From Taeniopygia guttata (lineage: Eukaryota; Chordata; Aves; Passeriformes; Estrildidae), in the NCBI RefSeq assembly GCF_048771995.1, contig NC_133024.1, forward strand, positions 42,632,001-42,696,000: DNA of 64,000 nt, written 5' to 3'. The notes under the pieces are model-generated. The model was not told the DNA's origin. It saw nothing but the letters and a program-made list of their open reading frames with translations, and searched no databases. How positions within the stretch are numbered: the first letter of the stretch is position 1; the number at the start of each line of letters is the position of its first letter. The translations under genes were made by a program, and so were the position numbers. This document shows positions 48,141-60,595 of the stretch, in pieces.

Positions 48141-51100
48141 CAGGCTCAGGCTTCTCCCCAGCACTCAGCCTGCAGCTGCACACTGAGCACTAAATGTAAT
48201 CCTCAGCACTGGGGATACTGACATCCAGGCTCATCCCTCCTGCCGGGCTGAAATTCCCTTGCACAGCCCCTGGCCTGCTTGTCCAGACTGGCATTAATGA
48301 GAGAAAACAAGGGAACGTGGCCCGAAAGATGCTCACATGTTCAGGTGCTCTGCAGTGCCCAGTGCTCCCCATTGCTGTGAACACCTCCAGGTGATTTTCA
48401 AGACACTTTCTTACCTGTTTTCAGCCAGTTCAGTGCATCCGTGTTAGACTGTGACCTCTGTAATGTCAGGATGCTGGCTGCCCAGAATGTACACGGGTGA
48501 GCAGAGGGAAATGCAAAAACACGTGTGTTCAGGCATTTGGAAGTTGCAGTTGGCCAACACCATTTGACAGGGCTTCTTTGCCTCTGGTGAAACAAATGTT
48601 TATCTGGGACATAATTCCTTTGGTATGAGATCAGAGCATTATTAATGTGTCTGGCACCAAACATGTCCACAGCTGCCAAGTAATATTATTTAGGCCAAGG
48701 TCTGAGTGAAGATCTTGGGTAATTTGTTAGATATTTGCATGGGACAGTATGTTTTCAAAGCGGTAACACTAATTTAATCATCATCTCCATGGTGGTATTA
48801 AATGTGTAAATTGAATTTGCATATTTGTTCAATTTATGCTAACAGTTAAGAGCATCTCAAGAAAAACCTGCTGTAGATCACCACAGGTATAGAATGATAA
48901 CTGATAGACTTTCATAGGCACCATTTGGAAAAGCAGCATGTGAAACCTCTTCAGGGAGCCATTTACAGAGCAAACAGATGGATACAGAAGATGTTCCAGC
49001 AGGATTGACTAATGCTACTTCCAGTCCTTGACTATATACAGCAAAGTACACTGCTTGAAAGAGGAGAAGCAAGAAAAGAGCATGTTTGCCCCATTAAGAA
49101 AAGCCTCTTCTCTGATTGTGATGTGCTCTTCTCACCAACAAATTGGTTTCTTTCCATCCCAGTGCTACCACTTGTTCCAGGCAGCCAGCAGAGTATCTCA
49201 AGTGGGTGCTCTCTAACTCGCTCAGCACACAGCCAGGCATATGGGCTTAATAGATTTGTATTAAATCTAAACAGAAAATTGATAGTCCATGAGCTGAGCC
49301 AACTGCTTGTGACTGAATCAGTTTAGGAAGTATTTGAAAATGAGAACAGAAAGTCTGGAAACTGTGGCATAGTGTGAATAGTGACAGATGTGGACAGTTT
49401 GGGAGTGAGAACAGGGAATGTATTTTTTACAGCAGAAAGTTAGACAAAGAAGAGGATTCAAAGCACGGGGTGAGCTCTTGCAGTGTTAGGTGCTATTCTT
49501 CAAACCTGTAACCCTCCATGTCATTAATAGGGTGGTCCTGTAAATTTCAATTTAAAACCATTTTCTAATACTCCTGGTTTTAGGAAAGAAACTATAACAC
49601 AAATACACTCTAGAATCTCAAAAACTGAAGAACAGTAAAACCTAGAAAGTTATATCCAAGAGCTGCCTTTAATTTTGAAGTCAGTGATTAGGGAAATGGT
49701 GGCATTATTTAATTTCATTTCCTCTCCTTTTTTTGAGAAAAGTACTTTCTCAAATGAAGCAGGTAAAAACTAAAGTTTACGCTTATTTCTTTGAAGATAT
49801 TAGTATGTCTGAGAGCTCTTCACATGCTCAGAAATCTTCAGTGAGCCTAGAGACCTACTTCTTGGTATACCACTTTTAATAGTCAGCTGGGCACCTCTGC
49901 TCAGTTGTCTAATTCTCTGTGCCAAAATCAAAAGGCTAACAAAACAGTAATGCCCTGGAGATACTGATTTTTATGAACTTCAGGGAGGAACTGACCTTTC
50001 CTAGTGAAGTATTATTTTCCATTTAATGGCACATTTTACACATTCTCTGAAAGAAACTGGTCACTCTCCAACTGACGTGTGTTATAAATCTCCATGCTTC
50101 TAACTTCCACTATGTGCCTTCAACTCTCAGCTTGATGTTTTATTTTTATTTCAAAAAGGTTAAAAAAAGATTCCTCTCTACTCAGTGTTATCCTGTGCAG
50201 TTTTCTTTAAATGAGGCAAGGTTTCACTTAAGAGAAAAGATTTTTTTTTTTCCTGAGAATACAGAATCTTTTTCCACTGTGATGCAGGAGAGAATTTATT
50301 ACCTCAGTTATAACAACACATTATGAAGTCCTCATACTAAAGAAAAACATTATCCAGTAAGATGCTGGTAAGAGAACAGAAAGGGGACACACCCCAGTCA
50401 AAATGTACTTCGTTTCAGTCAATTCTCATTCGGTTCATTTTTTAAACCACCTCGTTTTTCAGTTGCGATTGGTACTATCAAGCAGTCCTTTACATCCAGT
50501 TCTGAGAGATTACTTAGAAGGGAATTGTCATTGTCTTGTCTCAGAAAAAAAAATGTCAGTCCTTGGAGAAATTGCAGCAGGGAAAAAAAAAAAAAAACAC
50601 AAACAAAGAATGATGCAATTAAAGGGGAAAGCATATTTCTTTCATAGAAATTTCATTATGTTTACTCAGGAGAAAATTAAAGCAACTGTGTCTAAATTCA
50701 GTGCCATAAAATGATAGAACACCTCACCCAAAAATCAATGCAGCAGCAATACTCAGGTTATTAGTTGCCGTTGCCTGAATTGTGCTGTGAGTGCCTCAAT
50801 TGTGCAGTGAGCACCTGAAGTGAAAAACCAGATGATTTTCTACTGTCCATCAAGAAGAGTGCCCCTGGCAGCAACAAAAGAGCCCCAGTGACATTGAGGC
50901 TCCTGACAGCCTCGCTTGGAAAGGCGAGCTCAGCTTGCAATGAGAACAAATGAGGAGGCTGTGGTGGATCGAACAGTGACTCACCCATTGTTCCATATTC
51001 AATAGCAAATTGAGAGTGGCCTGCTCCTGAACAATAGTTATTTTGTTAATTTTTTCACCTTCTTTGAAAAGAGATGATTATTTTGGCCATAGCTCAGCAG

Positions 51101-51204
51101 ACCAGAGGGGGTGGGGTTTAGAAACATCCATTTTCACTTTCCCCACCCGAGTTTCATGACTGTAATAAAGTGAATCCTTCATCTGGGAAATTCTCTAGTG
51201 ACAA

Positions 51205-51290
51205 CTTGGCAGTTCTGGGTTAGTGGCTGGACTCAGTGATCTTGGATTGAAAGTTTTGTCCAACCTAAATGATTCTATTACTCTACTAAT
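51205..51290 (+). mobile_element. CR1 3'-end stub
   Basis: GTTAGTGGCTGGACTCAGTG, ATCTTGGATTGAAAG, TTTGTCCAACCTAAATGATT and CTATTACTCTA. This is the last 80 or so bases of a CR1 element in plus orientation, ending in the degenerate ATTCTA repeats typical of CR1. Confidence 0.85.
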
Positions 51291-54016
51291 AAATGTTTCG
51301 TAAGGTAGCTGCTACACATGTGAAATAACTTGTTAAGTTCATTTCTTGGGAAGCATTTACATACTTTTTTTGGCTTTTTTTCCTTTGAAAAGTTGAAAAC
51401 ACTTTTGTCACACAGGAAGCTCACAGCAGGGCTAACACTCATCCTGTCTGTGATTTGTTGAGACCGGTAACATCTTTGGGGAGAAATGACTTACCTCTTC
51501 TCGTGCCTGCTCATCTTGGAGAGGTCCAGAGCTGCACATGTCAGGGAGCTTCAGATCAGCTACTTTGAAAGTGAGACACAAATACTGACTCAAGATCATC
51601 TGGCTTGGGCAGGGGATTAAAGCCCTGGGCTTTCATTTATCAATCCCTATCCACCAGACCAGTGCAATAGTAGCTACTTTTAGACAGAGTTTCAATGCAG
51701 TGCAATTGGTTGGTTTTGGTGTTAAGTGAGATTCAAGCACATTTTTGGCTCTTAAAGGTAGGGAAGCTCTAGAGGCCACGTTGTAGCCTAGTCTCACAGA
51801 GTTGTATCAGCCCATTTGTTGCAAGAGCGACAATACCTTAAACTGATATTGGAGACACTGTGGAGTAACCACAGACTTCGGCTGCCCCTGAAACCTTGGG
51901 GCTGTCTTTGTCCTTTTCTTCTGCAGTGCTGTAGCTCAGTCCAACACATGCTCATATGGGCAGCACACAGCAAACTGAAGGGAGCTGCAGAAACTGTACA
52001 TGTGGAGTATTGCAAGAGAGTCTCCTCCTTTAACTGCAATACAGAGAATAAAAAAAGTTGGGAGCATGTCTTTTTCTTATGAAAAGGTGAACACTTGTGG
52101 GAAAAAATTATTGAGACCAGTGAGGTCTTGCTCCATGGAATGGGCTCCAAGGCACTACAGCACCGTGACAATAATTGTACAGAGAATTTGACTGCCACAC
52201 AGAGTGTTCATAATTGTTTCTTTCAGCAGCAACTTGAACAATTTACTCTTCTCCAATTTTCACCCCACAATTCCTGAAATTGCTTTTCATTTTTCTTTGT
52301 GTTCTACTACTCTGTTTAGAGGGAAGGGCAATTTCATATCCAATTCTTGTCTTAGCCCTTGACCCAGAAATAGCTGTAAATACTAAGTAATACGCCTGAC
52401 ATCCCAAGTCACTGTCTTTGTCACTGTTCTTGACAGGAAACCCTCTGACAAGTGTGACACTACCAGCTTGTCCTGCCACTCACCTCATTTTGAAGCACAA
52501 AGGCCCCTCCAGGCCCCTTTGTGAGGAGCACACAGGCTACACTAAGCAAGCATATCTCAAAACATATGCCACCATGCTGGATACCACCAAACTGGCAAAG
52601 AGACCATAAGTGGGCGGACATTGGATTTCTTTTAGTGTGCTTTTTGGGCTCTTCTGTCCTATAAGTTTCCGAATGGGAGAGACCATAGTATGTCCCATAG
52701 TCAAGTTCCATTTAGTATTTCCTCATGATGTGGTTTCAAGCCCTCACCCTGCCTTAGATTGGAGTCAGGATTCAGAAAGGGATTGGTCACACAGGAATGA
52801 AGTCTTTATACCTTGTAAAGCCAAGCACTTTTTATATAGAGAAAATGAGCAAGAAGTGATTTTTGACCCTATGTTTCCTCCTGCCTGTTCTCCCAGGAGG
52901 CCACTTGGCATGTCAGTCTGAACAAGTGGATTGACTCAACTGAGAGGATTATTTGGAAGGAACAAAGGTGAGGCAAGAACTCAGGCCATCCTAACAAATC
53001 TCCTACCAGGGATCTTGGAATGATAAATCCAGTCTGCAAGCTGGCTCCATGTCTTTCAGGTTTTGTAACAGAAATTAGAGAGAATGGGAAGAGCACCAAA
53101 GACTGCACAATTGTGTTAATTTAATCTGTGAGATATCAACAGAAAGAGATAAATCTCAGTGATTCCTCTGATATGAAGCACATAGATAAGCTACATCTCT
53201 CTGCATAACCAGCATTTCTTCATTAAAAGGAATTGATGCAATTTTTTTTTACTCCAGAACACCTTCTAATTTACATCCTTGTCACACACAGTCTGAGACC
53301 CAAAAAAGCCTGAGACCCAAGAAGAATGCATGATAAATAAACTTTATTTTCTTTTTAGTGTATCCTTAACACTCAACAGTTGGGCCAGAGGAAATATATC
53401 CTCTCATTGTGGTAGCTTGGTGAGAGGCATTGATGAATTCTAAATGAAACCCACTCTGAACTTTCCTCAGAATATATGATGAAGAGTGAGGAAAGTGAGA
53501 TGTGAAGTGAGTGCATGCAGCAGAAATCATTACAATGGCAATTAAAAAAAAAAAAAAAAAGATAGGAAGCTTCCTTAAAGAAGCTAAGCTCTTTTGAAGG
53601 GCATAACCCCTTAACAAAAGGCTCACATAGAAACTGCTAGGGACTCATTCTTATGATAAATTAAAACCAGCATCAGAAGCTAGTTATGAGATGGGCTACT
53701 TACTAAAGGGCCTTATGTCAAAATTTCCCAGCCTGAGATGCCTATAAGAAGCCCAGAGATAAATAACCTGAGGAGAGGATTTGAATGGGAAATACAAAGT
53801 GTTAGGATTTTCAAGGACTCAAGCATGTCATTACTTATGAGTCAAGGAGTTATTTCTGTATTGGTAAATTAGGAAATCTAATGTGGGTGAGAATTCAGAA
53901 GGCATGAGACCAGAGAGGAAATATGTACATAAAGAAAGGTGAAAAGATGGATGGCACACACAAACAAGTCCTCAAAAGAGATGCTGTGCATAAAAAAGAG
54001 ATTTCCAAAGGAAGAA

Positions 54017-54034
54017 GGGGGGGGGGGGGGGGGG
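54017..54034. repeat. Poly(G)18 homopolymer
   Basis: 18 consecutive G followed by AGGG in an A/G-rich intergenic stretch. Homopolymers of G this long are rare and could also be an assembly or base-calling artefact. Confidence 0.95.
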
Positions 54035-57000
54035 AGGGAACAGCAGATTCTTCAGAGAGACAGGAGAATGTGTAAAGACTTTGTACTGTGCAAATCCCTT
54101 TTGGAAACTAAGCAAGAGGCAATCAGAAAAAAAAATGAATGAACAACCTCTTCTCTGTTTCCTATCCTTGCCATTTTAAACAGAAGAATAAGGCAGTGTG
54201 AAAAGCTGGGGAGCTTTGAAATTGGAACTGAAGGCAGGATTTGCTTTCTAATAGCAGGAACGTGGGATTCACTGTAATTGTTCTAACAGAGCTTCAGATA
54301 TTGCCAGATTGTAACTTGAATTTTTGCCAGAGAGAGCTGCAGCATTCTGTAAAAGACTCTGTCTCACTGAGATGGGTGCTTTAGCAGTTCCCTGGTTGCA
54401 ATTTTATGCTTTGAATTCATCCGAGTGTATGAGGAGCCTAACGTTAAGGACTGATGTGTGTGTGAGCAGTTGAATGAGATGAGAAACATGCTGCTTCTTC
54501 TTCTACTCTGCACAAAGCATCAAAGATGAACTATCTAAGGAGACAGGATGGCTCAGCAATAGTAGCATGAGCTACTTTTATTGTTAGTAATTTCTAAACT
54601 TAGGCCTTGGAATCACAGTTTCCGTTTTGATCTAGAGTCTGAATAAGACATGAAGAAACACAAAATCATTTATAAAAATAAATATATCACAATAATTTAT
54701 TCTACTGTCTTGTGCTTTGGTTCAATAGTTTTCCTTTTAATTACATTTCAGTAGGAATACAAGACAAAGACATAGCTAAGAATAAATCCATCTATATAGT
54801 TGATTGTTGTGATTGAAGATTGGTTTTCTTTTTTTTCTTTTTTCAGATAAAGGGCATCAGTTTTTAACAAAAGTAACCTTGCTATCATGTTAAAGTAATA
54901 ATATGGAGCATTTCTGCATTGCAGGGAGAAAATTAATTACTCATATTGCACTGACATATCTCTCCACCTTATTTGCTCATGAATTGGAAATTTCCGCTAC
55001 CCCTTTCATAAAATCAAAGAAAAAAGTACTGCTGTTACTGGGGTTCCTCTTTAGCAATTGTAAAGCATAGGCATAGCCTGTTTAAGGGGTAGAGAAGAGT
55101 TTAATGTCAGAGTACTCTCTCTGTGTCCCTGATCCAATTTAAACAAGGATACCTCTAAAATAGCTTACAATACTGGCAAAATTTGAGAATTATACCGTAT
55201 TTGCACACCAGTGGTGGCTTGCTCCAAGTGCAGAAATGTGATAGGAATACTGTACAAAATTATGTCAGCTAGATAAAAACAATCTTTGCTGTTGGCCTGA
55301 GTTGTAGACTTCAACACAGATGTCTTTTACAGTTCACTGAGGTGACTTGGCCAAGAAATTTGTGGATGAGAGCACCATCAGGCACAGGAACAAACTGTCT
55401 GCATTCAACAGCATCTCCACAGCATCTGTTAAGGAGGCAGGTGAGAGAAGGAAAGTGTTTCATTCGCAGCCACTTGAGATGTTAGGCACGGTCCTTCACA
55501 AAGTTTAGACAAAGCAATGCAATTCTAATTCTGCCCCAAGTGGACATATCCTAGTTAAGGCAGAACAAGTTATCTGCATAATAAATTGGGGTCCAAATGC
55601 TGATGTTGTCAGTACAATCACTTCATATAAAGCAGATTAGCACACCTAAAAGAGATTTGTAATAATAAATGAAATGTCTCTCCCTCTTTTCTCCACAATA
55701 AATTATAGAAAACCATAGTGACACACAAAAAGTGATAATGACAAGAAATCCTTAATTTTAGCAGCAAGAAGAATACACAAAACAAAGCACACTGGAGACC
55801 GTAGCTATTGATCTTCTCTAGTATTTTCATTTATCATTTCTTTATAATTTTCACTTGGCAAGTGGAAAGTGTTTCTGTGATATTTACAGGTGTAACAACT
55901 GCAATTCTCAAACTAAAAGGTTTTTTAGATTCTTGTAAACATGAAATTTTTTTTTTATGTATTGAAAATGTTATCACTCTAAATTTCTCATCATTTAAGT
56001 GCTTGGAAAGGCTCTCCATCCACCTAGTACTGTTAGGGGAATAGTTTGCAAAACTCAGAACATGTGCTGCATGCAGTGACAGCTGAATGACATTTATTTT
56101 TGGCACACAGTTCCCCAGACATGCTCATTGACGTTCACTTTATAGAGAGAATGTCTGACATTTGTATTTGTACTTACATGATGAGAAGTTTCATATTCAT
56201 AATGCTTCTGTAAGATGAAGAAGGTACCTAATCCCGGTAGGAGAATAGGAGGCAGCTGCAGAAATGTGATGAAGTGACCATAATCCCTATTCCCCATCCC
56301 TCTGTGTCACTGTGAGGAGGACTTAGAGGATGAGAAATAAAATTGAGAGTGGGAAAAAGGGAAGGGTGAGGAAAGGTGCTTTTAAGATTTAGTTTTACTT
56401 CTTTTTCTGCTCTGGCGATGACCGAGTGATCTCTCCCTGATGATATCCCAATTCACGTTCATTAAATTTTCTCTTCCCTGTCCAAATGGGGAAGTGTCTT
56501 TGGTGGGCACTAGAGAGTACAAACGTTCATCTTTGAGAGTGCAAGAGCTCATGGTGCCGGGGCCAGTCCTTCAAGATCTCTTATGAGAAGCTGTGTTCCC
56601 CATTCAGCTTTTTGTGGCTCTCATTCAGCAAAGCAGTCCAATCAGCTTGTTGTCTCTTGCTATCTGCTATCCTACACCTCTCTCTGCTAAAATTAAGTTG
56701 AACACTTCCAGCGAGGTCTGGAGGAGTTTTTGTCACAGGGTTGGCTGCATCATGATATCGGTCTGAAAGACCTCTATCAAGTTTAAAAAAGTCCTCCATG
56801 TTTTGCAGATTTCATTTTTTGCCTGCCCCAGAACGAGAAATTACCTCATCATGTCCTTTGCTTTAAGCCCAGGGATGCTCTGAAGCCCTTGTTTTGTCAG
56901 GACAGGACACAAAATCTCTAACATTTAAACTCAACCGCTGACCTTAAAGAATTTAATCTCATTACCACTTCCAGGAAGTAAAAAAAAGGGGCAAGTGAGT

Positions 57001-59904
57001 ACTGCAAAGGGTAGCTGTGGTTGCATGTAATTCTGTGTTGCAAATTTCTGCAATACATTTTGCTAACATCTACCTGCTCTCCTCCCTTGTCATTTTTTCC
57101 TTCACCACCTCATTCCTCTTGGAGCATCTGAAGAGACTCTCTGGCTTTAACTAAATAAATATTTCATAACATTTCCAGGGCTCAGAGGATTTCAGAGTAC
57201 TTTTAACTTTTCTACTGTCTTTGAAGAAATAGTGTGCCGCTGGGATCGTCCTCTGGCTCACAGCCCTCAGAAACGCCAGGAAAAGCCTCTTTGGTAAGGA
57301 ATTATGTTCAACCCAGTGTGCCTGTTCAAGCAATGTTGGCCAGGCTGGTGTTCCCCATGCCAGAACCTCCTTCCAAAAGCAGGACCCACTGGAATTCTCC
57401 CTGTCCTAGGCAGCCCAATGGTGGTGAGTGACACTTTCTGCTTTGAGCCAGCAAGAAACGGATGGAAAAAGCTGCTGTGACTCAGCTGAAAGGAATACCT
57501 TGCAGGTAGACCGATGGCAACCAGAAGACTGACAGTAAAATCTGACTCTCCTCTCAGATATCCCAGGTGCTTCACTGCAGAGCTGGTGAGAGGGAGTGTG
57601 ACCTATTCATACATATGGCAGTCAATAAATGGTGTAAATCATCCCAGATGGCAAGAAATGCCAAGTGTGACACCAGACACTGCCTAATGTTGCCTCTGCC
57701 AGGGAAACAAGAGGAAAAGCAGGAAAGCTCTTCAGGAGCCACAGGGCCTGCAAAAAATAGATCAGTGTTACATAAAATTCACATTCAGGCTTTGTCTACT
57801 TGATACATTTGAGCCCCAGGTTAGAACAGTGATTAACTTTCTGTACAGTCAGAGCCAGCAGTGAATTTGGAAGCAGAACCTCTGAGTCAGAAGAAGGGTA
57901 CATCAAGTAATCGAGCACAACTGCAGACCTGATTCCTAATTTGTCACACAAGGTCATCATATGGCAGCACTTCAGAAGGACTTTCAAGCAGTAATTGTTC
58001 CTTGCAAGAACACTGTATATTCTTAAAGAAAATGCAGCTACAGGCAAGGCACAAACCCAGTAGCAGCTGCTGTGTGCTCAGCAGGAGTCCAGGCACCAGC
58101 AAACAGGGCCATGCAAGCTAAGAGCTTCAGAGATGAGTCCTCCTACTTTACTTTACATTAATGCAATCCACATAATCAGAAATAATAGGCAGCCCAGTTT
58201 AGTGAATTAGTCACCGCACAAACACGCAGCAGAGGCTCTCCCTGCCCTTTCACACACCAACATCGTGTAGCACTGCACCCTGGAGCTGTTCAGGTTAGCT
58301 CTGGTGCCACAGTCCAGCTGGGAAAGGGGTGAGCTCCTGCACCCAAATTCTGCGTCCCAGAACTGAAGCCAGTTCAGGCCTTGATGCAAGACATGTTTCC
58401 AGCTATGTGATACTCATTGAATGTGTGCAAATCAGCCCCTGAACGTGCCCACGAGGGCTCATTGCTAGGCATGCTTCCTTTGCCGTTCAAAGGAAAGAAA
58501 TCAGTTAGGACAAGGCTGCTGCTACATGGACAGCATGTGCAGCTCTTTCCCAAGGGCTCTTTGGAAGCAGACAGCAAAGCACGGGCCAGGTGAATTGTGG
58601 TGGCACCAAACTCCTCTCTTACTGCTCTCGTTCCCCTCAGATTTTCTCCATTACAAGATGGGAGCCTAAGAGAAATGGGTGACTGTGAGAGGGTTGCCAG
58701 CACAGGAGCCTTTAACCTGCCCATGGGAGGTGGGCAGGAGTAGGCCAAGCTGTCCTCGAGCTGTCCAAGTCCCCACATGATTTAGGATGGGCACCTTGGT
58801 TTGTATGCCATTATTTACAGCAGCACGACCTGCCAATACCATAGAGCTTGCTACAACTACAGGCAATCAATCAATATAACAGCATAGCTTAGCAGCACTG
58901 GTTTCCAGAGGCACCAACAGCCATTCACCCTGCAAAAGTCAGCCCATTGCTTTAGTCTCAGAAATGCATTCCAGGTGTCACATTCCTTTGGTAGCACAAG
59001 AGTTGTATCAAAGAAATTGCACTAGTCCTTGCAGGCCACAGCTAAAAGAGCTGCTCTGAGTCAGCCAGCCCAGCATCAGTTCCCCTCTACTCCAGTCCTT
59101 TGTTCTCCTGAAGTGTATTAAATAAAACTTGCTCCACTGCCAACATTTAGAGGTTGAAAACACCCACCAGAAAACCTGCACCAAATATTGCCTTCACTTT
59201 AATATTTTTCCCTTTTCCCCCTGGAGGAACTCAGGGTCACCCCACCCCCAAAAGTCCTGGTGCTACAGGTGTGTAGCAGAGCCGGTCTGGCTGCTCCAGC
59301 TGGGCTGGAACTCACACCTCACAACACTACAATGAAGAGCTACAGAAATCTGGGGATGGACAGCATGAATTGTGGGTATTTGAGAGTCAAGGAAGAGAAA
59401 AATGTCTGTGCTATCCCCAGTATCTTTCCAGTTCCCTTTGAGGAAATAATTATTACCACAACCAAGAGAATAAATTCCAAACTGAAAGAGATCTGTCACC
59501 CCTCATAGACAACAACACAGGCAAGACCAAACTTGAGGCAACAGTTTGACTCTTCAGCTTAACTGCCTCATATGCCATTCACTCCCTCCTTCCTCATCCA
59601 CACAGCAAACAGCTCTGCCTTTCCGGCCCAGAGCTCCATTCCAATTAGCTGGGGACTGCAGGGAAAGCACTGTGGCTATATCAATATAAAATGGTGTAAG
59701 AGAAGCGAGAACTAGGCCCTTTGTCTTTAATAGCTCAACACTGGTCTTGGTGATTTGCATGGGTAGTATTTTCCCACTTAATCCTCTTCACTGTAATTCA
59801 GAGAAGTAAAGCAAACACTCTGCAGAGGTAGTAGCTGAGCTTGGCCATTATTTTGTTAACATATGCACACAGTGCTACCACTGTTATTAACTCAATGCAC
59901 AATC

Positions 59905-59910
59905 TTTATT
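59905..59910 (-). terminator. ALKBH8: Candidate ALKBH8 poly(A) signal (AATAAA on minus strand)
   Basis: TTTATT on the plus strand, i.e. AATAAA in gene sense, 116 bases after the stop. About 20-45 bases further on, the gene-sense strand is GU-rich (TGTGTGCATATGTT), as expected downstream of a cleavage site. This would give a short 3' UTR; more distal sites are possible. Confidence 0.45.
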
Positions 59911-60025
59911 CTGCTATTTTAAAAGAGGCATTAGCTGCAGCCTGCATTAAAAATGCCTTTCACAAAATACCTTTCACTGTAAAAAACAAAGAAAACTCTA
60001 CAGATAGTAGAGGAAGCATCACAGG

Positions 60026-60595
60026 CTACAACTTTTCTAGAATCACGCACCAGTTTCCTTGATCATAGTAACTCTTTTGAACCCTCACACAATCCAGGGA
60101 TCTGCACACTGCTTCCAGTTCCCCTTCACAGAACACATGGTAATAGCGGTGGAAAACAGGGCTGAGTCCTTGCAATTCTTTGGAGCCACTTGGAACCACC
60201 ACTGTATCAGCACTTTCCTCTTTCTTTTTCGTACCACCTTTCAGGTGCCAGGGAACCAGCAAATCTTGAGAGTGAAAAGAGGTTCTGTTAGTGTGAACAG
60301 GCAGTCTGAAATCTGCTACTGGCTTGGCACCACAGCTTTCATCCTTGAAGTCATTAAGGAGTTGGTGAGACCATGCTGAATCTTGGCTGCTGTTATCAGG
60401 CCCTTGGTCATTAAGTGGTCTCTGAACTATGCCAGTATTCATTTCCTTGTCTTTGTTTTTACTACTACTCTTTTCTTTAAGGTATTTAGACTTCTGGCTC
60501 TTGTATTCTTGTTCCATTGCCCAGACATAAATGAGTGCTGTTCCACCAGGTCTTAGAAGCCGAGCTAGTTCCCGGATAGTAGCCAGTCTCCGCTC
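60026..60595 (-). CDS. ALKBH8: ALKBH8 terminal coding exon (189 codons + stop)
   Basis: Acceptor CCTTTGCAG|GAG; 570 bp; stop TAG at 60028-60026. It starts [18 protein letters not shown]. After [12 protein letters not shown] (exon residues 21-31) comes a linker of about 85 residues, polar and lysine/serine-rich ([21 protein letters not shown]). The fold resumes at LLVPWHLKG (about residues 112-120), then HRYYHVF.EGEL and a [15 protein letters not shown] end. Human ALKBH8 has a comparable polar insertion. Confidence 0.96.
   Translation of the reverse strand, partial: ERRLATIRELARLLRPGGTALIYVWAMEQEYKSQKSKYLKEKSSSKNKDKEMNTGIVQRPLNDQGPDNSSQDSAWSHQLLNDFKDESCGAKPVADFRLPVHTNRTSFHSQDLLVPWHLKGGTKKKEESADTVVVPSGSKELQGLSPVFHRYYHVFCEGELEAVCRSLDCVRVQKSYYDQGNWCVILEKL

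Larger units (their letters stand above)
48200..59880. other. Intergenic DNA between CWF19L2 and ALKBH8
   Basis: About 11.7 kb of non-coding sequence holding only a CR1 stub (51.2 kb), poly(A) runs (50.58 and 53.54 kb) and the poly(G). Minus and plus frames of up to 134 codons (51794-52198, 58374-58778) show no recognisable domain and overlap frames on the other strand. No RNA gene recognised. Confidence 0.75.

Noticed and set aside
51794..52198. 134-codon minus frame in intergenic DNA
   Set aside because: No recognisable domain, overlapping frames on the other strand, no splice or promoter context.
58374..58778. 134-codon minus frame in intergenic DNA
   Set aside because: No family resemblance; a GC-richer patch only.
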